From Amycolatopsis sp. NBC_01480 (GTDB taxonomy: Bacteria; Actinomycetota; Actinomycetes; Mycobacteriales; Pseudonocardiaceae): DNA of 64,000 nucleotides. The DNA lies in NCBI RefSeq assembly GCF_036227205.1, contig NZ_CP109442.1, positions 8,742,001-8,806,000 on the forward strand, read 5' to 3'. The stretch's first letter is position 1. Each line of letters begins with the position of its first letter. The notes beneath the pieces were generated by a model that did not search any database, was not told where the DNA came from, and worked only from the letters and a program-made list of their open reading frames with translations. A program made the position numbers and the translations under genes. Shown one piece after another: positions 62,391-64,000 of this stretch.

Positions 62391-63199
62391 CGCAGGGCCC
62401 TCCGTTCCAGCAGGCGCACCAGCGCGTCGGTGACCAGGCCGAGCACCGCGTACACGATGAGGCCGACCACCACCACGTCGGTGCGGAGGAATTCACGCGC
62501 GTTGTTGATCAGGTAGCCGATGCCGGCGTCCGCGTTCACCGTCTCGCCGACGATCAGCGCGAGCCACGCGAGGCCGAGGGATTGCCGCAGCCCCACCAGG
62601 GCCTGCGGCAGCGCGCCCGGCAGGACCACGTGCCACAGCCGTTCGGCCCGGGTGAAGCCGAGGGCGCACGAGGCCTCGACCAGCCGCTCGTCCGCGGTGC
62701 GGATTCCCGAGTGGACATTGAGGTACAGCGGGAAGGCGACGCCGAGCGCGACGAGCACGATCTTCGTCTCCTCGCCGATGCCGAACCACAGGATGAACAA
62801 CGGGATCAGCCCGAGGAACGGCAGCGTGCGCAGCATCTGCACGGGCGGGTCGACCAGCGCCTCGCCCCAGCGGGACAGCCCGGCGACGATCCCGAGCAGC
62901 ACGCCGACCGCGGCGCCGAGCGCGAAACCCGCGCCGACCCGGCCCAGCGACACGACAAACGCGTCGCCCAATTCGCCGGTGCGCGCGACTTCGATGCCGC
63001 TCTGCAGGACTGTCCACGGTGAACTCAGTTTGTCCGGCGACAGCGCGCCGGTGGCGCTGGCGACCTGCCAGGCCACCAGCAGCGCGACCGGGCTGATCCA
63101 GCGGCGCAGCGACGGCAGCCGCCGCCGGGCGCGCCGCGGCGGCGCGCCGGACGCGGCCGGATCGGCGCGCGTCAGCACGCCCGTGGTGGAGACCGACAC
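62375..63199 (-). CDS. ssuC: Sulfonate ABC transporter permease
   Basis: A 274-residue membrane permease with about six hydrophobic segments and the EAA coupling loop EASCALGFTRAERLWHVVLP. The start is GTG at 63199 with GGGAG six to seven bases upstream. It is the first gene of the ssu operon, 43 bases downstream of a short Cys-containing leader peptide gene, which suggests control by sulfur supply through translation of the leader. Confidence 0.92.
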   Translation of the reverse strand: MSVSTTGVLTRADPAASGAPPRRARRRLPSLRRWISPVALLVAWQVASATGALSPDKLSSPWTVLQSGIEVARTGELGDAFVVSLGRVGAGFALGAAVGVLLGIVAGLSRWGEALVDPPVQMLRTLPFLGLIPLFILWFGIGEETKIVLVALGVAFPLYLNVHSGIRTADERLVEASCALGFTRAERLWHVVLPGALPQALVGLRQSLGLAWLALIVGETVNADAGIGYLINNAREFLRTDVVVVGLIVYAVLGLVTDALVRLLERRALRWRAR

Positions 63200-63242
63200 G
63201 GATTTCTCCCGGGTTTTCGGTGCGGGGAAAGGGATTTCGCGC

Positions 63243-63323
63243 TCAGCGACGGCGACAGGCCGCGCTCGCCTGCTGCCGCAGATCGACGAACAGGCGCCTG
63301 ACGAGCAGCGCGACGGGGAACAT
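63243..63323 (-). CDS. Short sulfur-operon leader peptide
   Basis: A 26-residue open frame, MFPVALLVRRLFVDLRQQAS followed by AACRRR, directly before ssuC. The pattern RR-(x)-VDL-(x)-ASA-(x)-C-R is that of short actinobacterial peptides annotated as putative leader peptides before sulfur-assimilation genes. A single Cys lies four codons from the end. An in-frame ATG at 63335 would add four residues; neither start has a strong ribosome site. Slow translation at the Cys codon could affect expression of the ssu operon. This is an inference from position and motif. Confidence 0.65.
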   Translation of the reverse strand: MFPVALLVRRLFVDLRQQASAACRRR

Positions 63324-63442
63324 GGCCCCGAGCATCAAGTCACCGGACGGCGAAGTCAATCCGCGACGTCCGGCTCCCACGCAGTGAAACCCCGGCCCCA
63401 CGGATGCGGCTTTGTTCGGCCGCACCGCGGGAGAAACCGGCC

Positions 63443-64000
63443 TCAGCCCCCGAACATCCCGAACATCCGATGCCACTCAGCCAGCGAACGCGGCCGGAAG
63501 ACAAAGTTCGTCTGCTTCACCGACGACAACGTCGCCGACGGCTCAGGCGAGTACTGGTGCCCCGGATACACCACCGGGTCACCCGGCAACGCCGCAAGTG
63601 ACTGAAGACTGCGGTAGATCGCGTCCGCGTCACCGCCAGGGAAGTCGGTGCGGCCGCAGCCTTCGAGGAACAGCGTGTCGCCCGAGACGAGGCGGTCGCC
63701 GACCAGGAAGCACTGGCTGCCGGGGGTGTGGCCGGGGGTGTGCAGCAGGCGGATGCCGATCGAGCCGACGGTCAGGACATCGTCGTGGTCGTGCGGGGTC
63801 AGGTCGGTGGCCGAGACGCCGGTGGCGCGGCGGACCCACTCGGCCTCGTCCGCGTTGACGTGGATCGGCACCGGATCGAGGGCGAGCAGCTCGGCGATTC
63901 CGGCCACCGGCAGGCCGGTCATCTCGCCGCCGACGTGATCGGCGTGGTGGTGCGTGGCCAGCACGCCGGCGAGCCGCATGCCGTCGGCGGCCAGCACGTC
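63443..64000 (-). CDS. Metallo-beta-lactamase-fold hydrolase (partial)
   Basis: At least 185 residues, cut by the right edge of the window, so the N-terminus is missing. THHHADH is the zinc motif, and the later metal ligands are visible in HTPGHTPGS and the GDTLF stretch. PGHQYSP near the end resembles glyoxalase II and persulfide dioxygenase proteins. The start is outside the window. It is transcribed toward the ssu operon with a 119-base gap to the leader peptide. Hydroxyacylglutathione or mycothiol-conjugate hydrolysis, or persulfide oxidation near the sulfonate operon, are the main possibilities. Confidence 0.85.
   Translation of the reverse strand, partial: DVLAADGMRLAGVLATHHHADHVGGEMTGLPVAGIAELLALDPVPIHVNADEAEWVRRATGVSATDLTPHDHDDVLTVGSIGIRLLHTPGHTPGSQCFLVGDRLVSGDTLFLEGCGRTDFPGGDADAIYRSLQSLAALPGDPVVYPGHQYSPEPSATLSSVKQTNFVFRPRSLAEWHRMFGMFGG

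Overview
This window is high-GC actinobacterial DNA, most likely from Amycolatopsis or a close Pseudonocardiaceae relative. That placement rests on codon use, GTG and TTG starts, LAL-type LuxR regulators and the style of the intergenic palindromes; it is an inference, because no rRNA or other taxonomic marker is present. The left three quarters look like one flank of a glycosylated polyene macrolide gene cluster of the amphotericin/nystatin type. The right quarter looks like ordinary metabolic genes.

Layout. Bases 1-112 (minus strand) carry the first codons of a further modular PKS. Bases 121-27999 (minus) are one 9292-residue, six-module type I PKS. Its pattern is a first module with DH, a methylmalonyl AT in the third module and a dead KR in the fifth. 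This is the pattern known for NysI/AmphI (modules 9-14). A GDP-mannose 4,6-dehydratase (NysDIII/AmphDIII type, 28230-29264) and a small DUF5988-like protein (29430-29636) lie upstream on the same strand. Each of these three genes has a PimM/AmphRIV-like box in front of it. A complete mannitol-type PTS operon with a zinc dehydrogenase follows (29837-32807, minus) with a divergent DeoR regulator (33200-33961). Next come a PAS-LuxR regulator (34073-34765, the likely box-binding activator), a 1.4-kb gene-poor stretch and four large LAL regulators: two on plus (36161-41943) and two on minus (44353-49777). A 1-phosphofructokinase gene and a second, closely related DeoR gene (42061-44033) sit between the two LAL pairs. 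Both junctions of this fruK-deoR cassette carry imperfect tandem duplications of the convergent gene ends. The second duplication is also interrupted by a 139-bp MITE-like element with a CTAG target duplication.

Right part. A secreted S1-family protease precedes a translationally coupled MFS transporter and S1P-lyase-like PLP enzyme. Then come an MpaB-family oxygenase and an LLM oxidoreductase with a divergent TetR gene, and 4-hydroxy-2-oxovalerate aldolase and acylating acetaldehyde dehydrogenase with a divergent IclR gene. A full aliphatic sulfonate operon (ssuCBAD) follows, preceded by a short Cys-containing leader peptide. The window ends in a metallo-beta-lactamase-fold hydrolase cut by its right edge.

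How the genes may work together. The PKS would make the C9-C20-like part of a polyene macrolactone: one alkene, then hydroxyl, methyl plus hydroxyl, hydroxyl, ketone and hydroxyl. The GDP-mannose dehydratase starts the pathway to mycosamine or another 6-deoxyhexose. The PAS-LuxR and LAL proteins probably switch the cluster on. Sugar-PTS and fructose-1-phosphate genes, each with a DeoR paralogue sharing one upstream motif, are interleaved with these regulators and raise the possibility of sugar-phosphate control. Aminotransferase, glycosyltransferase, P450 and thioesterase genes expected in such a cluster are not in the window and would lie to the left.
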